64,000 nucleotides of DNA from Xylocopilactobacillus apis (GTDB taxonomy: Bacteria; Bacillota; Bacilli; Lactobacillales; Lactobacillaceae): assembly GCF_033095965.1 (NCBI RefSeq), contig NZ_AP026801.1:781001-845000 (forward strand). Direction: 5' to 3'. Within the stretch, counting starts at the first letter, position 1; each line of letters opens with the position of its first letter. The translations under genes and the position numbers were made by a program. A model generated the notes under the pieces. That model searched no databases and was not told the DNA's origin. It was given only the letters and a program-made list of their open reading frames with translations. Shown here one piece after another: positions 46,986 to 57,631 of the stretch.

Positions 46986-48509
46986 TTGAAATTTAACGAA
47001 CTAGATTTACAACCAGAAGTTTTAAAAGCAATTAAAGATGCAGGATATGTTGAAATGACGCCTATTCAGGAGCAGTCACTGCCTTTAGTCTTAGAAAAAA
47101 AAGATGTATTGGGCCAGGCTCAAACCGGAACTGGTAAAACAGCAGCTTTTGGCATTCCTGCTATTCAAGAAGCCAGTCATGAAGACCACTTTATCTCAAC
47201 GTTAGTGATGTCTCCAACTAGAGAGTTAGCAATTCAAACTCGTGACGAATTAGCTAAATTAGGGCACGATAAAAAAATTAGAGTGATGGTAGTTTATGGA
47301 GGAGCAGATATTGGTCGTCAGATTAAAGATCTAAAAAATCCTCCGCAGATTTTAGTAGGTACTCCGGGAAGGCTGCAAGACCATATTAATCGAAAAAACG
47401 TTGATTTTTCTCATTTAAAAACTTTAGTCTTAGATGAGGCTGATGAAATGCTTGATATGGGTTTTTTGGAAGATATTTCCAAAATAATCAGATCTTTGCC
47501 GAAAGAAAGGCAAACATTGCTATTTTCAGCAACAATGCCGCAAGATATTATGCAAATCGGAACGGCATTTATGAAAAATCCGGTGACCATAAAGGTAAAA
47601 TCAAAAGAGTTAACAGCGGATTTAATTGATCAATATTATGTGAAAGCCCGTGATAATGAAAAGTTTGATTTTATGACGCGGTTGATGGATGTTCAGCGTC
47701 CAGAATTGGCTCTTGTTTTTGGAAGAACAAAAAGAAGAGTTGATGAATTAACTCGTGGATTGAAGATCAGAGGTTTTAAAGCTGAAGGAATTCATGGTGA
47801 TTTAACCCAACAAAAGAGGATGAATGTCTTAAGAATGTTCAAGGCGGGAGAAATTCAGATTTTGGTGGCGACTGATGTCGCTGCTCGAGGTCTTGATATT
47901 CGAGGAGTTACTCATGTTTATAATTACGATATTCCTCAAGATCCAGATAGTTATGTTCATCGAATTGGTAGAACAGGACGTGCGGGACGTGCAGGAATGT
48001 CAATCACTTTTGTTAACCCGCGTGAAATGGACTATTTAAGAGGAATTGAACGGTTAACAAAAGTAAAAATGATTCCTTTGATGCCTCCAACAGCCGATAA
48101 AGTTCAAAAAGAATTGATTAATTATGCAATGTCACAAATTGAGTCTAAGTCATCATCAATTAATGTCAGCAAATATAAAGAAGAGGCTGAAAAGCTAGTT
48201 AGTGAAATTGATCCATTGATTTTAGCAAGTCTTCTTTTACAAAGTTATACAAAGAGCAGTACTAAGAATCGACCGGTAAATATTTCTGTGGAAAGGCCAT
48301 TACCGCTTAAGAAAAAATCGGGTAATGGGCACCAAAGAAATAATCGAGGAAATTCTCGTCACTATAATTCAAGAAGCTCGTATCATCATGACCGTGATCG
48401 TGATCAAAAGAAATTTGGACATCGAGATTATAAAAAGAAGACTAATACTAAAAAAGAACCAGTTCAAAAAAAAGTTAACCGTAATTTTGTAATTCGTACC
48501 AATGCCTAA
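46986..48509 (+). CDS. cshA: DEAD-box RNA helicase CshA
   Basis: This ATP-dependent RNA helicase is involved in mRNA decay, ribosome assembly and cold growth. The motifs are in order: Q motif MTPIQEQSLPLVLE, AQTGTGKTAAF, PTRELA, the DEAD box LDEADEML, SAT, and RGLDIRG with HRIGRTGRAGR. A basic C-terminal tail rich in R, N, S and H (about 440-507) would bind RNA. TTG 46986 is chosen because AAAGGAA lies 8 bases before it. The 507 aa are typical. It is followed immediately by acpS and alr. Confidence 0.95.
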   Translation: MKFNELDLQPEVLKAIKDAGYVEMTPIQEQSLPLVLEKKDVLGQAQTGTGKTAAFGIPAIQEASHEDHFISTLVMSPTRELAIQTRDELAKLGHDKKIRVMVVYGGADIGRQIKDLKNPPQILVGTPGRLQDHINRKNVDFSHLKTLVLDEADEMLDMGFLEDISKIIRSLPKERQTLLFSATMPQDIMQIGTAFMKNPVTIKVKSKELTADLIDQYYVKARDNEKFDFMTRLMDVQRPELALVFGRTKRRVDELTRGLKIRGFKAEGIHGDLTQQKRMNVLRMFKAGEIQILVATDVAARGLDIRGVTHVYNYDIPQDPDSYVHRIGRTGRAGRAGMSITFVNPREMDYLRGIERLTKVKMIPLMPPTADKVQKELINYAMSQIESKSSSINVSKYKEEAEKLVSEIDPLILASLLLQSYTKSSTKNRPVNISVERPLPLKKKSGNGHQRNNRGNSRHYNSRSSYHHDRDRDQKKFGHRDYKKKTNTKKEPVQKKVNRNFVIRTNA

Positions 48510-48876
48510 TGATTTATGGAATTGGAGTAGATATTACCGAGCTAAAACAAATTCAGAAACTTTTTCAAAAATTTGGTAATAAGTTTGTTGATCGAATTTT
48601 AACATCAGAAGAAAAAAAGATTTTTACTCTATTAGTTCGTTAAAACGACAAGTTGAATTTTTAGGAGGCCGTTTTAGTGTTAAAGAAAGTTATACAAAAG
48701 CTTTAGGTACTGGATTAGGATCCATTGGGTTTCAAGATATTGCAGTGTTAGACGATACTAATGGGAAACCTTTTTTTTTATATCAGCCATTTCAGGGAAA
48801 AAGTTATGTTTCAATTAGTCATACTAATGAACTAGTTTTTACAGAAGTAATATTGGAAGCAGAAAATGAAATTTGA
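48509..48876 (+). pseudogene. acpS: Holo-acyl-carrier-protein synthase AcpS, frameshifted
   Basis: AcpS transfers phosphopantetheine to acyl carrier protein and is essential for fatty acid synthesis. The start reads MIYGIGVDITELKQIQ (catalytic Asp8), then ...ILTSEEKKIF. The frame then breaks at the A7/T5 region 48612-48625 and stops. With one extra base, best in the T run, it continues ...SISSLKRQVEFLGGRFSVKES... to the stop at 48876, giving 122 aa with the metal-binding glutamate in GGRFSVKES. The cshA stop overlaps its start, and alr overlaps its end by 11 bases. No other damage is visible. Confidence 0.85.
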
Positions 48877-49990
48877 TTACATTCCGTCTAAAATTTACGT
48901 TGATCAAAAAGCTATTTATGACAATTTAAAAGTTGTTCGAAATTTGCATCCTACTAAAGATATTTTAGCGGTTGTCAAAGCGGATGCATATGGACATGGA
49001 ATTGAAAATGTTTGCGAACCGGCAATAAAAGCAGGAGCAGTGGGATTTTGTGTTGCTTATGTTGATGAAGCGAGAATGATTCGCAAACTTGGATATAAGG
49101 AATTAATTTTAGTTTTAGGTGCAAGTGAAGTTCAAGCTTCTAAAATAGCTCAAAAAGAAAATATTAGTTTAACAGCTCCATCTTTAAAATGGTTAAAGGA
49201 GGCCCTTAAAAATCTAGACCCAGCTAGTTCAAAAAAATTAAAAGTTCATTTGGCTCTTGATACCGGAATGGGTAGAATTGGAGTTACGACTTTAGAAGAA
49301 CTAAAAAAAGAAATTAAATTTATAGAAGATAACGATAATTTGTTTGAACTAGAAGGTATCTTCACTCATTTTGCAACCGCAGATGAAGGTGGTAATTATT
49401 ATAACTATCAAAAAAATAAATTTGTTGAAATGGTTAAAGATTTTAAGGATCAAGTAAAGTATCTTCACTGTGAAAATAGTGCTGCTGGTTTGATAGAATC
49501 GGAGGACGATTTTACTAATACTATTCGTTTAGGAATTGCACTTTATGGAATTTCTCCTTTTTTAGAAAAGAAAAAAGTTACTTTAAATTTGAAACCTGCT
49601 TTAAGCTTGAAGTCTCAGATATCTTTTATTAAGGAGGTTCCTAAGGGAACGAAAATTAGTTATGGTGCGACATATTCTGCACCAGATGATGAATATATCG
49701 CAACTGTTTCGATTGGTTATGCAGACGGCTGGTTACGCCGGATGCAAGGATTTAAAGTGATAATTGATGGGAAATTTTGTCAAAATGTTGGTCGAATTAC
49801 AATGGATCAATTAATGGTTAGAGTTCCCCAAAAATTTCCGATCGGAACGGAAGTTGTTTTAATAGGAGAAGAAGGAAAGAATCGGATTACAGCTGAAGAA
49901 GCTGCAGATTTTGCTGGAACTATCCCTTATGAAATCTTAACAACACTTTCAAAAAGAGTACCTAGAATTGCAGTTAATCCTGTTAATTAA
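48866..49990 (+). CDS. alr: Alanine racemase
   Basis: This PLP enzyme makes D-alanine for peptidoglycan and teichoic acids. The PLP lysine is K38 in AVVKADAYGHG, and the second catalytic residue is Y266 in ISYGATYSAP. RLGIALYGISPF and the C-terminal QLMVRVP are typical. The length of 374 aa is normal. It is at the end of the cshA-acpS-alr order standard for lactobacilli. Confidence 0.96.
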   Translation: MKFDYIPSKIYVDQKAIYDNLKVVRNLHPTKDILAVVKADAYGHGIENVCEPAIKAGAVGFCVAYVDEARMIRKLGYKELILVLGASEVQASKIAQKENISLTAPSLKWLKEALKNLDPASSKKLKVHLALDTGMGRIGVTTLEELKKEIKFIEDNDNLFELEGIFTHFATADEGGNYYNYQKNKFVEMVKDFKDQVKYLHCENSAAGLIESEDDFTNTIRLGIALYGISPFLEKKKVTLNLKPALSLKSQISFIKEVPKGTKISYGATYSAPDDEYIATVSIGYADGWLRRMQGFKVIIDGKFCQNVGRITMDQLMVRVPQKFPIGTEVVLIGEEGKNRITAEEAADFAGTIPYEILTTLSKRVPRIAVNPVN

Positions 49991-50018
49991 TAATTATTTA
50001 ATTTCGAATGGATAAAAA

Positions 50019-50705
50019 ATGGTAAACGAGATGATGAATCGACCGATCATTAGTGATCAGGTTTTGTCATATTTGAGAACAAATTTAATTGAAACAGATA
50101 ATCAAAAATTAATAGATTTGAGAAAAGAAGCACAGATGAAAGGAATTCCAATTATTCCTTTAGAAACTGCTTCTTTTTTACGGTTTTTGATTGTTATAAA
50201 AAGGCCCAAAAAAATTCTTGAAGTAGGAACTGCGATTGGGTATTCTTCTTTATTGATGGAAATTGAAAATCCCGAAGATTCAGAAATAATAACTTTTGAA
50301 CGGAACCCTGTTATGTATGAAAAAGCGGTCGAAAATATTAAAAATTTTAACTTATCTAACAAAATATCGATTGAATTTGGAGATGTTGCTAAACAATATG
50401 ATTCTTTTAAAGAAAATGAATTCGATTTAATATTTTTAGATGGAGCAAAAGCTAAATATTTAGAACAATTTGTTCATTTGATAAAAAATTTAAAAAATGA
50501 CGGGATAATTTTAATTGATGATATTTTTCAAGGCGGAGATATCTTAAAATCAATTGATGAAATTAAGCATCGTAATAAAGGGATTCATCGACATATAAAC
50601 CAATTGTTAAGTGAAATTTTAGAGCAAAAAAAATACATCTCCTCAATTGTTCCTTTGGGAGATGGATTACTAATGGTTCAAAAAAATAAAAAATTTAATA
50701 AATAA
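50019..50705 (+). CDS. O-methyltransferase of the TrmR (YrrM) type
   Basis: This SAM-dependent methyltransferase is likely to act on 5-hydroxyuridine-34 of tRNA, as TrmR does in Bacillus; a catechol-type O-methyltransferase is the alternative. Motif I is ILEVGTAIGYSSLLM, followed by the acidic II ITFERNP and the metal-binding region FDLIFLDGAKAKYLE and ILIDDIFQGG. The length of 228 aa fits. The start is ATG 50019, or ATG 50031/50034 a few codons later. Its end overlaps the convergent L,D-transpeptidase by 11 bases. Confidence 0.85.
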   Translation: MVNEMMNRPIISDQVLSYLRTNLIETDNQKLIDLRKEAQMKGIPIIPLETASFLRFLIVIKRPKKILEVGTAIGYSSLLMEIENPEDSEIITFERNPVMYEKAVENIKNFNLSNKISIEFGDVAKQYDSFKENEFDLIFLDGAKAKYLEQFVHLIKNLKNDGIILIDDIFQGGDILKSIDEIKHRNKGIHRHINQLLSEILEQKKYISSIVPLGDGLLMVQKNKKFNK

Positions 50706-52149
50706 TAACTGGCGTTCCAATCGGGATCACATCAAAAAACTTAGCAATGACGTTAGGAGGATTATTAACACAACCATGGCTTCCGTTATTGACATACCAA
50801 TCTCCACCATATCTTGGCTGCCAAGGTGAGTCGTGTAATCCAACTCCAGTATAGTCAATTGGCATCCAATAGGTGACAGGAGAATCGTATTTACTGCCAT
50901 CGTCGTTTAGCCCTTTTAGGTGAGTGTTAGTTTGTTTTGTCCAAACTACGAAAGTTCCGGTCGGAGTATCGTTATTATTTTTGGGCTTTCCAGTTACGAT
51001 ATCACTTTGAATAAATAATTTACCATTAACATATACCCATTCATGTTGCTTTGCTTTACTGACTTCAACATAAGTCTTACCGAGATTGTCAACGTTAGAT
51101 TCATATTGACCTTGACCAATCGTGGTTGCTTTAATTGTTCCAGATTTACTATTTAGTAAAGCGTCTTTAAATTGATTTACGTCATCATTGATCGAAATTT
51201 GTCGACCATAGGTCCCACCTTTAACAACAACTTTGCCGCTGTTAGTAGTTTGGAAATTTCTGGTAGCTCCGATTGTTGTGTAATTGCCGTTAATATTACT
51301 AATATAATCATAGATATTGTCGATATTTAAATCGACACTTTTTCCATCATAATTAATCCATTTAACAATTTCAGAATCTGGCACCTTTATTGATGCTGCA
51401 TTAGCTACCTGATAAGTCAAATTTGTACTTTCAATTTTTTTAATTTGTTTGAAATTTTTCTGAAGAGTAGAATCATTTTCTCGAATAGACGGGCGTTCAT
51501 AATCATTTTCACTAACTATAATTTTATTGTTAGCGTTATAAATGTTATTTCTAATTTGCTTTTGAAGCTTTTTAAAACTAATTGTATTCCCCTCTACCTG
51601 TTTAACGAGTTTGTATTTATCATTTTTTAAAACAAGTTTCGCATTTTGAGGTGCAGTCCTGTCCTTGTTTAGATTACTCTCAATCTCTTTTTCAATACTA
51701 TTTAATTTTTTCTGATCAAATTGAACATTTAACTTAATATTGTTCTTATCGGAATCAGAGTTATCCGAAAAAGCAAACGTTTTTACTCCCCATGATGCAG
51801 GGTCTTGATTTTTTAGTAATTTCTTTAAAAGCGGTCGATAATTTTTATTTAGTTTAATATCTTTACTATTTATCGTATAAAGAGTCTTACCATCTTCAAT
51901 AACTTCAAAATTCATTTTATCAAGTTTCAAGTGAAGCTTTTTTGCTGCTCGATCAATGTTTTGATCAGAAAGGTCAACTCCATATACTTGGGTATTAGGT
52001 AAAAATTTATTTTGATAATTAAGAGAATAGACGAAGTAAAAGGTTGTTACACAGATTATACCGATTAAAATAGATATTAAAAATGGACTGCGAATGATCT
52101 TTTTTTTATTTTTTTTAGTAGTCTTTTTACGAGAATAAGTTTGTTTCAT
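50695..52149 (-). CDS. L,D-transpeptidase (YkuD domain) with peptidoglycan-binding regions
   Basis: This membrane-anchored enzyme cross-links peptidoglycan or attaches proteins to it through 3-3 bonds, resisting most beta-lactams. After a basic head and one membrane helix (about 22-42) come two repeats of a beta-rich domain (about 45-330, PG_binding_4 like). The C-terminal YkuD catalytic domain has histidine and cysteine in HDSPW...GSHGCVNN, with Cys460. It has 484 aa. Which substrates it links cannot be read. No terminator separates it from trmR on the other strand. Confidence 0.92.
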   Translation of the reverse strand: MKQTYSRKKTTKKNKKKIIRSPFLISILIGIICVTTFYFVYSLNYQNKFLPNTQVYGVDLSDQNIDRAAKKLHLKLDKMNFEVIEDGKTLYTINSKDIKLNKNYRPLLKKLLKNQDPASWGVKTFAFSDNSDSDKNNIKLNVQFDQKKLNSIEKEIESNLNKDRTAPQNAKLVLKNDKYKLVKQVEGNTISFKKLQKQIRNNIYNANNKIIVSENDYERPSIRENDSTLQKNFKQIKKIESTNLTYQVANAASIKVPDSEIVKWINYDGKSVDLNIDNIYDYISNINGNYTTIGATRNFQTTNSGKVVVKGGTYGRQISINDDVNQFKDALLNSKSGTIKATTIGQGQYESNVDNLGKTYVEVSKAKQHEWVYVNGKLFIQSDIVTGKPKNNNDTPTGTFVVWTKQTNTHLKGLNDDGSKYDSPVTYWMPIDYTGVGLHDSPWQPRYGGDWYVNNGSHGCVNNPPNVIAKFFDVIPIGTPVIIY

Positions 52150-52228
52150 TTAAAATTCACAATCGCTCCTATAATTTTACTTACTTTTTATTCTACCATG
52201 AAATTTGATACGTAAAATAGGAAAGAAA

Positions 52229-52258
52229 AAAAACGTTCAACAAGGAACGCCTTTTTAA
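52229..52258 (-). terminator. Terminator of ldh
   Basis: On the minus strand GGCGTTC and GAACGTT flank a CTTGTT loop and are followed by eight T bases, 14 bases after the ldh stop. Confidence 0.7.
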
Positions 52259-52271
52259 TAAAATTTTATGA

Positions 52272-53249
<978 letters not shown>

Positions 53250-53264
53250 TTAGATTCGTATTTT

Positions 53265-53273
53265 AGTATAGCA
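53265..53273 (-). promoter_or_regulatory. Extended -10 promoter of ldh
   Basis: On the minus strand TGCTATACT is an extended -10 with one mismatch, 36 bases before the start. TTTACC lies near the -35 position. Confidence 0.65.
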
Positions 53274-53326
53274 TAATTGGGCCTTAGGTAAATCTAAAAC
53301 AATAAGATCAAATTTGATTGCTGGTT

Positions 53327-53332
53327 TATAAT
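53327..53332 (+). promoter_or_regulatory. -10 element directly before pth
   Basis: TATAAT ends only 6 bases before the pth ATG (53339), and no ribosome site lies between. A transcript from it would start at or next to the start codon, giving a leaderless mRNA. No -35 match is visible, so support is limited. Confidence 0.4.
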
Positions 53333-53338
53333 GAATAA

Positions 53339-53914
53339 ATGACTAAATTAATTGTTGGGCTAGGAAATCCTGGCGAAAAATATATAAATACAAGGCATAA
53401 TGTTGGATTCATGGCTTTAGAAGCTTTTTTAGAATCCAAAGGATTAAACTGGAAAAAAACTGAAAATGATCAGCGGTATTCATCTTTAAATGTTGAGGGA
53501 CATCGATTTGTCGCACTAGAACCTTTGACTTATATGAATGAATCAGGTCGCTCCGTAAAATATATTAGCGATAAATTTGAAATTGAACCACAAGACATCA
53601 TGGTTATTCATGATGACATGGATTTAAACACTGGAAAGATTAGAATAAAAATGGAACGGTCTGCTGGTGGTCATAATGGGGTTAAAGATATTATGAAATC
53701 TTTGAATAGTAAAGATTTTATTAATTTAAAGATTGGGACTGATCATCCAACAAATGAAAGTGTCATTAGCTGGGTTTTAGGTCGGTTCTCTAATGAAGAA
53801 CAATTGAAAATTCAACCGGCAATTTTAACGGCATCCGATATTATTATTGATTTTATTAAGGATAAAAGTATTTCGGAATTGATGAATAAGTACAATAGAA
53901 ATGAAAATTCATAA
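53339..53914 (+). CDS. pth: Peptidyl-tRNA hydrolase
   Basis: This enzyme frees tRNA from peptides dropped by stalled ribosomes. The conserved GLGNPGEKYINTRHNVGF holds the catalytic histidine. It also has LTYMNESG and the HDDMDLNTGKIRIK block. The length of 191 aa is normal. There is no ribosome site upstream, which may mean a leaderless message. It overlaps mfd by 14 bases. Confidence 0.96.
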   Translation: MTKLIVGLGNPGEKYINTRHNVGFMALEAFLESKGLNWKKTENDQRYSSLNVEGHRFVALEPLTYMNESGRSVKYISDKFEIEPQDIMVIHDDMDLNTGKIRIKMERSAGGHNGVKDIMKSLNSKDFINLKIGTDHPTNESVISWVLGRFSNEEQLKIQPAILTASDIIIDFIKDKSISELMNKYNRNENS

Positions 53915-56900
53915 CAATATTTTCAATTTTTTAAAAAAGCAAGGATTTTATCAACAAATAGATGAAAGTCTTGAAAGTTCAGGCCGTCATCTTTTCACAG
54001 GTATTCAAGGATCAGTTGCAAGTTTTATTTTTGCTCGCGATGCGGAAATTAATAATAATCAAACGATAATTTTGGTTCCTTCAATCGATGAAATCTTTTC
54101 TTTGTCTGATGAATTAAGTAATTTCATTTCTGAAGATGAAATCTATTCTTTTCCTTCAGAAGAGATATTATTTTCTCCCGACCTTACTGCTTCACCGGAA
54201 AATCAAAGGTCTCGAGCTTTGTTTTTGCATGCTTTAGTGACTGGAAAAAAAGGATTTTTCTTTTTAACTCCTCAAAGTTTAATGCGTACAATTTCTGATC
54301 CAAATACATTTAAAAGTGCCGGATTTGAAATAAATTTAAACAGTAAAATCTCATTAGAAGAATTTATTAATAGACTTGATAAAGCTGGATTAAAGAAAAA
54401 TCCAAGAGTTGAAAAGTTGGGAGAGTATGCAGTCAGAGGAGATATTATTGACTTCTTTACTTTTGGCTCTTCTACTCCTATTCGACTTGAATTATTTGAT
54501 AGCGATGTAGATTCAATTCGTTCTTTTGATCTTGATTCTCAGCGTTCACTGGATCAAGTAGAACGAGTTCAAATAATTCCTATTAGCGATCGAATTATTG
54601 ATCAAAAAAAAGTTAAAGAATTTATTAGTTCAAAAAAGCCTACGAGGGTTCAATCATATTTAAAAGAATATATTGAAAATGAACATCAATTAGAGAATTT
54701 TCCATATATAGAAAAACTCATTGGAAATCACACAATTTCTGATTATCTTTCATTAACTTCGACCGTTTTCGTTTCAGAGTATGCTCATATCATTGATTCT
54801 TTGGGAGATATAAATGAACAGATAACTCAACTTAAAGATCGATTAAACAATGAAGGCCATTATTTTAAACGAGATTTTGTTGAAAAAAATTTTGTGGAAT
54901 TTTTTAAACAAATTAAAAATCGTCAAATTTTTATCTCTAATATTAAAAGAGGGATTGGTAACCTTTCTTTTAAAACTGTTAATAATATTTTGGATCGAAC
55001 AATTCCAAGCTTTGTCGATAATTTAGAATCTTTTGAGACTTTTTTGGAAGAAAATAAATCTCGTAAATCAACGGTAGTTTTATGCTTGCCTGAAAAAAGT
55101 CAACATGATTCGGCTAAAAAATTAATCGACGACCTAGATCTTAATTTATTTGAAGCCGATAAAGATTCGATTCAACCTCATAAAATAAACATGGTTAGTG
55201 ATAATTTTTATCATGGATTTGATTTAGTTAATGAAAATATTATTTTAATCAGTCAAAATGAACTCTATTCTTCTAAGAAAAAACGTCGCCGACGCTTGAA
55301 CTTTTTATCCAAAAATTCACGTAAAATTACTAATTTTTCTGAATTAAAAGTGGGAGATTATGTAGTTCATATAAATCATGGAATTGGGAGATTTATTGGA
55401 ATCACTACCGAAACTCATGGAGGTGTGAGTAGAGATTACATTACAATCCAGTTTGCTGGAAGCGGGAAATTGTATGTTCCTGTCAATCAGATTCAATTTA
55501 TTCAAAAATATCAGTCAGACAATGGTACGGCCCCTAAATTAAATAAATTAGGAAGTGCTGAATGGCGCAAAACTCAAAGTAATGTAGCAAAACGAATTGA
55601 CGATATGGCTGATGAACTGATTGAAAGATACGCTGAACGTCAAACTAAAAAAGGGTTTGCTTTTTCGCCGCACAGTTCATATGAAACTGAATTTGCAGAT
55701 GCTTTTTCCTATGTTGAAACTCCTGATCAAGATCGATCGATAAAAGAAGTTCTTGGTGATATGGAAAAAAGCGTTCCAATGGATCGGCTTTTAGTTGGAG
55801 ATGTAGGTTTTGGAAAAACAGAAGTTGCAATGAGAGCAGCGTTTAAGGCGATCCTTGATCATAAACAAGTAGCAGTTTTGGCGCCGACCACGATTTTGGT
55901 TCAGCAGCACTATAATTCTTTTATTGATCGCTTTCGCAATTTTCCCGTGACAATTGAAATGATTTCACGTTTTCGGACAAATAAAGAAATTAAAGATGTC
56001 ATTCAAAGAATAAAGAATGGCGATGTAGATATTGTGATTGGAACTCATCGTCTTTTATCAAAAGATGTCAAATTTAAAGATCTTGGTTTATTAGTAATTG
56101 ATGAGGAACAGCGATTTGGAGTTCGACATAAGGAACGTTTAAAAGAATTAAAAAATAATGTTGATGTCTTAACTCTTACTGCAACTCCTATTCCTAGAAC
56201 AATGCAGCTGGCCACGTTAGGGATTATGGATTTATCGTTAATTGAAACAGCTCCGCCAGATCGTTATCCAGTAATGACGTATGTTAGTGAGTTTAGTATT
56301 GATTTAATTCAGGATGCAATTGAACGTGAATTACGAAGAAATGGGCAAGTTTTTTATTTACATAATCGAGTTAGCGATATTGAACAAACTGTTGTCTTTT
56401 TAAAAGGCTTGTTTCCAAATGCAGAAATTGGGTATGCTGATGGCCAAATGAGTGAATCTCAGCTGGAAAATACAATGCTGGATTTTTTAGAAGGTCGGTT
56501 TGATATTTTGGTTACAACCACGATTGTTGAAATCGGAGTCGATATTCCAAATGTTAATACTTTAATTGTTGAAAATGCCGATCGATTTGGATTGTCTACT
56601 CTTTATCAGCTTCGAGGACGCATTGGCCGTTCAAACCGGATTGCCTATGCATATTTAACATATCAGGCAAACCGTTCAATTAATGAAACCTCTGAAAAAA
56701 GACTTAGTGCAATTAGAGATTTTACGGAATTAGGTTCAGGGTATAAATTGGCTTTAACTGACCTTTCAATCAGGGGTGCGGGGAATATTTTAGGAAAAGA
56801 ACAACATGGTTTTATTAATGCAGTTGGTTTTGATTTATTTCTTCAAATGCTTTCAGATGCAATTCAAAGTAAAATGGGAAAAACTAGTAGATATCACACT

Positions 56901-57365
56901 AAATCAATAGTCGAACTTGAATGGTCAAATTATATTTCTGACGATTATATTCCTGATAGTAGTGAAAAAATTGAGATGTATCAAAAAATTCTTCATTCAA
57001 AGACAAGTGAAGAAGTTGATGATTTACTTGATGAAATGATCGATCGCTTTGGTGAACCCCCAATCAGTGTTTTAAATTTACTCAATACTGCTCGGATAAA
57101 AATTGAAGCAAACCAAGCTGGAATTTTAAAAATTACTTCAATAAATGATTCAATTAGAATCCAATTTAGTCCGGTAATGTCCAGTATCTTAAATCAATCG
57201 GTTTTAGAAAAAATACTTGTTGATGAAAAGTTTAAAATTAAATTGAGCTTAGCAGACAAAGGGTATAGTATAATTGTTATGAATCCAGGTAATAAAATTA
57301 CTAGTGATGAATTTTTGCAATTTGTAATTAAAATTAAGAATCTGGTTGTGGAAAAAGAAAAATGA
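53901..57365 (+). CDS. mfd: Transcription-repair coupling factor Mfd
   Basis: Mfd removes RNA polymerase stalled at lesions and recruits UvrA. It has N-terminal UvrB-like domains (about 1-470) and the RNA-polymerase-binding CarD-like domain (LKVGDYVVHINHGIGRFIG, about 480-560). The superfamily 2 translocase has Walker A GDVGFGKT from residue 633 and DEEQ at 734-737. A C-terminal TRCF domain follows. The length of 1154 aa is standard. rqcP overlaps its end by 4 bases. Confidence 0.97.
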   Translation: MKIHNNIFNFLKKQGFYQQIDESLESSGRHLFTGIQGSVASFIFARDAEINNNQTIILVPSIDEIFSLSDELSNFISEDEIYSFPSEEILFSPDLTASPENQRSRALFLHALVTGKKGFFFLTPQSLMRTISDPNTFKSAGFEINLNSKISLEEFINRLDKAGLKKNPRVEKLGEYAVRGDIIDFFTFGSSTPIRLELFDSDVDSIRSFDLDSQRSLDQVERVQIIPISDRIIDQKKVKEFISSKKPTRVQSYLKEYIENEHQLENFPYIEKLIGNHTISDYLSLTSTVFVSEYAHIIDSLGDINEQITQLKDRLNNEGHYFKRDFVEKNFVEFFKQIKNRQIFISNIKRGIGNLSFKTVNNILDRTIPSFVDNLESFETFLEENKSRKSTVVLCLPEKSQHDSAKKLIDDLDLNLFEADKDSIQPHKINMVSDNFYHGFDLVNENIILISQNELYSSKKKRRRRLNFLSKNSRKITNFSELKVGDYVVHINHGIGRFIGITTETHGGVSRDYITIQFAGSGKLYVPVNQIQFIQKYQSDNGTAPKLNKLGSAEWRKTQSNVAKRIDDMADELIERYAERQTKKGFAFSPHSSYETEFADAFSYVETPDQDRSIKEVLGDMEKSVPMDRLLVGDVGFGKTEVAMRAAFKAILDHKQVAVLAPTTILVQQHYNSFIDRFRNFPVTIEMISRFRTNKEIKDVIQRIKNGDVDIVIGTHRLLSKDVKFKDLGLLVIDEEQRFGVRHKERLKELKNNVDVLTLTATPIPRTMQLATLGIMDLSLIETAPPDRYPVMTYVSEFSIDLIQDAIERELRRNGQVFYLHNRVSDIEQTVVFLKGLFPNAEIGYADGQMSESQLENTMLDFLEGRFDILVTTTIVEIGVDIPNVNTLIVENADRFGLSTLYQLRGRIGRSNRIAYAYLTYQANRSINETSEKRLSAIRDFTELGSGYKLALTDLSIRGAGNILGKEQHGFINAVGFDLFLQMLSDAIQSKMGKTSRYHTKSIVELEWSNYISDDYIPDSSEKIEMYQKILHSKTSEEVDDLLDEMIDRFGEPPISVLNLLNTARIKIEANQAGILKITSINDSIRIQFSPVMSSILNQSVLEKILVDEKFKIKLSLADKGYSIIVMNPGNKITSDEFLQFVIKIKNLVVEKEK

Positions 57366-57610
57366 GAATTGATAAATTTTTAAAAGTTTCCCGTCTTATT
57401 AAACGCCGAACTGTAGCTAAAGAATTAGCTGACGCCGGGAGAATTGAAATAAATGGACGGGTTGCTAAATCAGGAAGTACTGTAAATGTTAATGATAAAA
57501 TTACGATTCATTACGGAAGTCGAGTTATTAATGTGGCAGTTGTTAATTTAAATGAAAATGCAAAAAAAGATCAGAGTAAAGAAATGTATGAGCTTTTATC
57601 TGAAAGTTAA
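57362..57610 (+). CDS. rqcP: S4-domain RNA-binding protein RqcP
   Basis: This small S4 protein (also YabO) acts with RqcH in ribosome-associated quality control, holding tRNA in the P site during C-terminal alanine tailing. It reads MRIDKFLKVSRLIKRRTVAK, then AGRIEINGRVAKSGSTV and ITIHYG. The length of 82 aa is typical. It is coupled to mfd and precedes divIC, as in most Firmicutes. Confidence 0.93.
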   Translation: MRIDKFLKVSRLIKRRTVAKELADAGRIEINGRVAKSGSTVNVNDKITIHYGSRVINVAVVNLNENAKKDQSKEMYELLSES

Positions 57611-57631
57611 CAGTCAAAAGAGGATTTTAAA

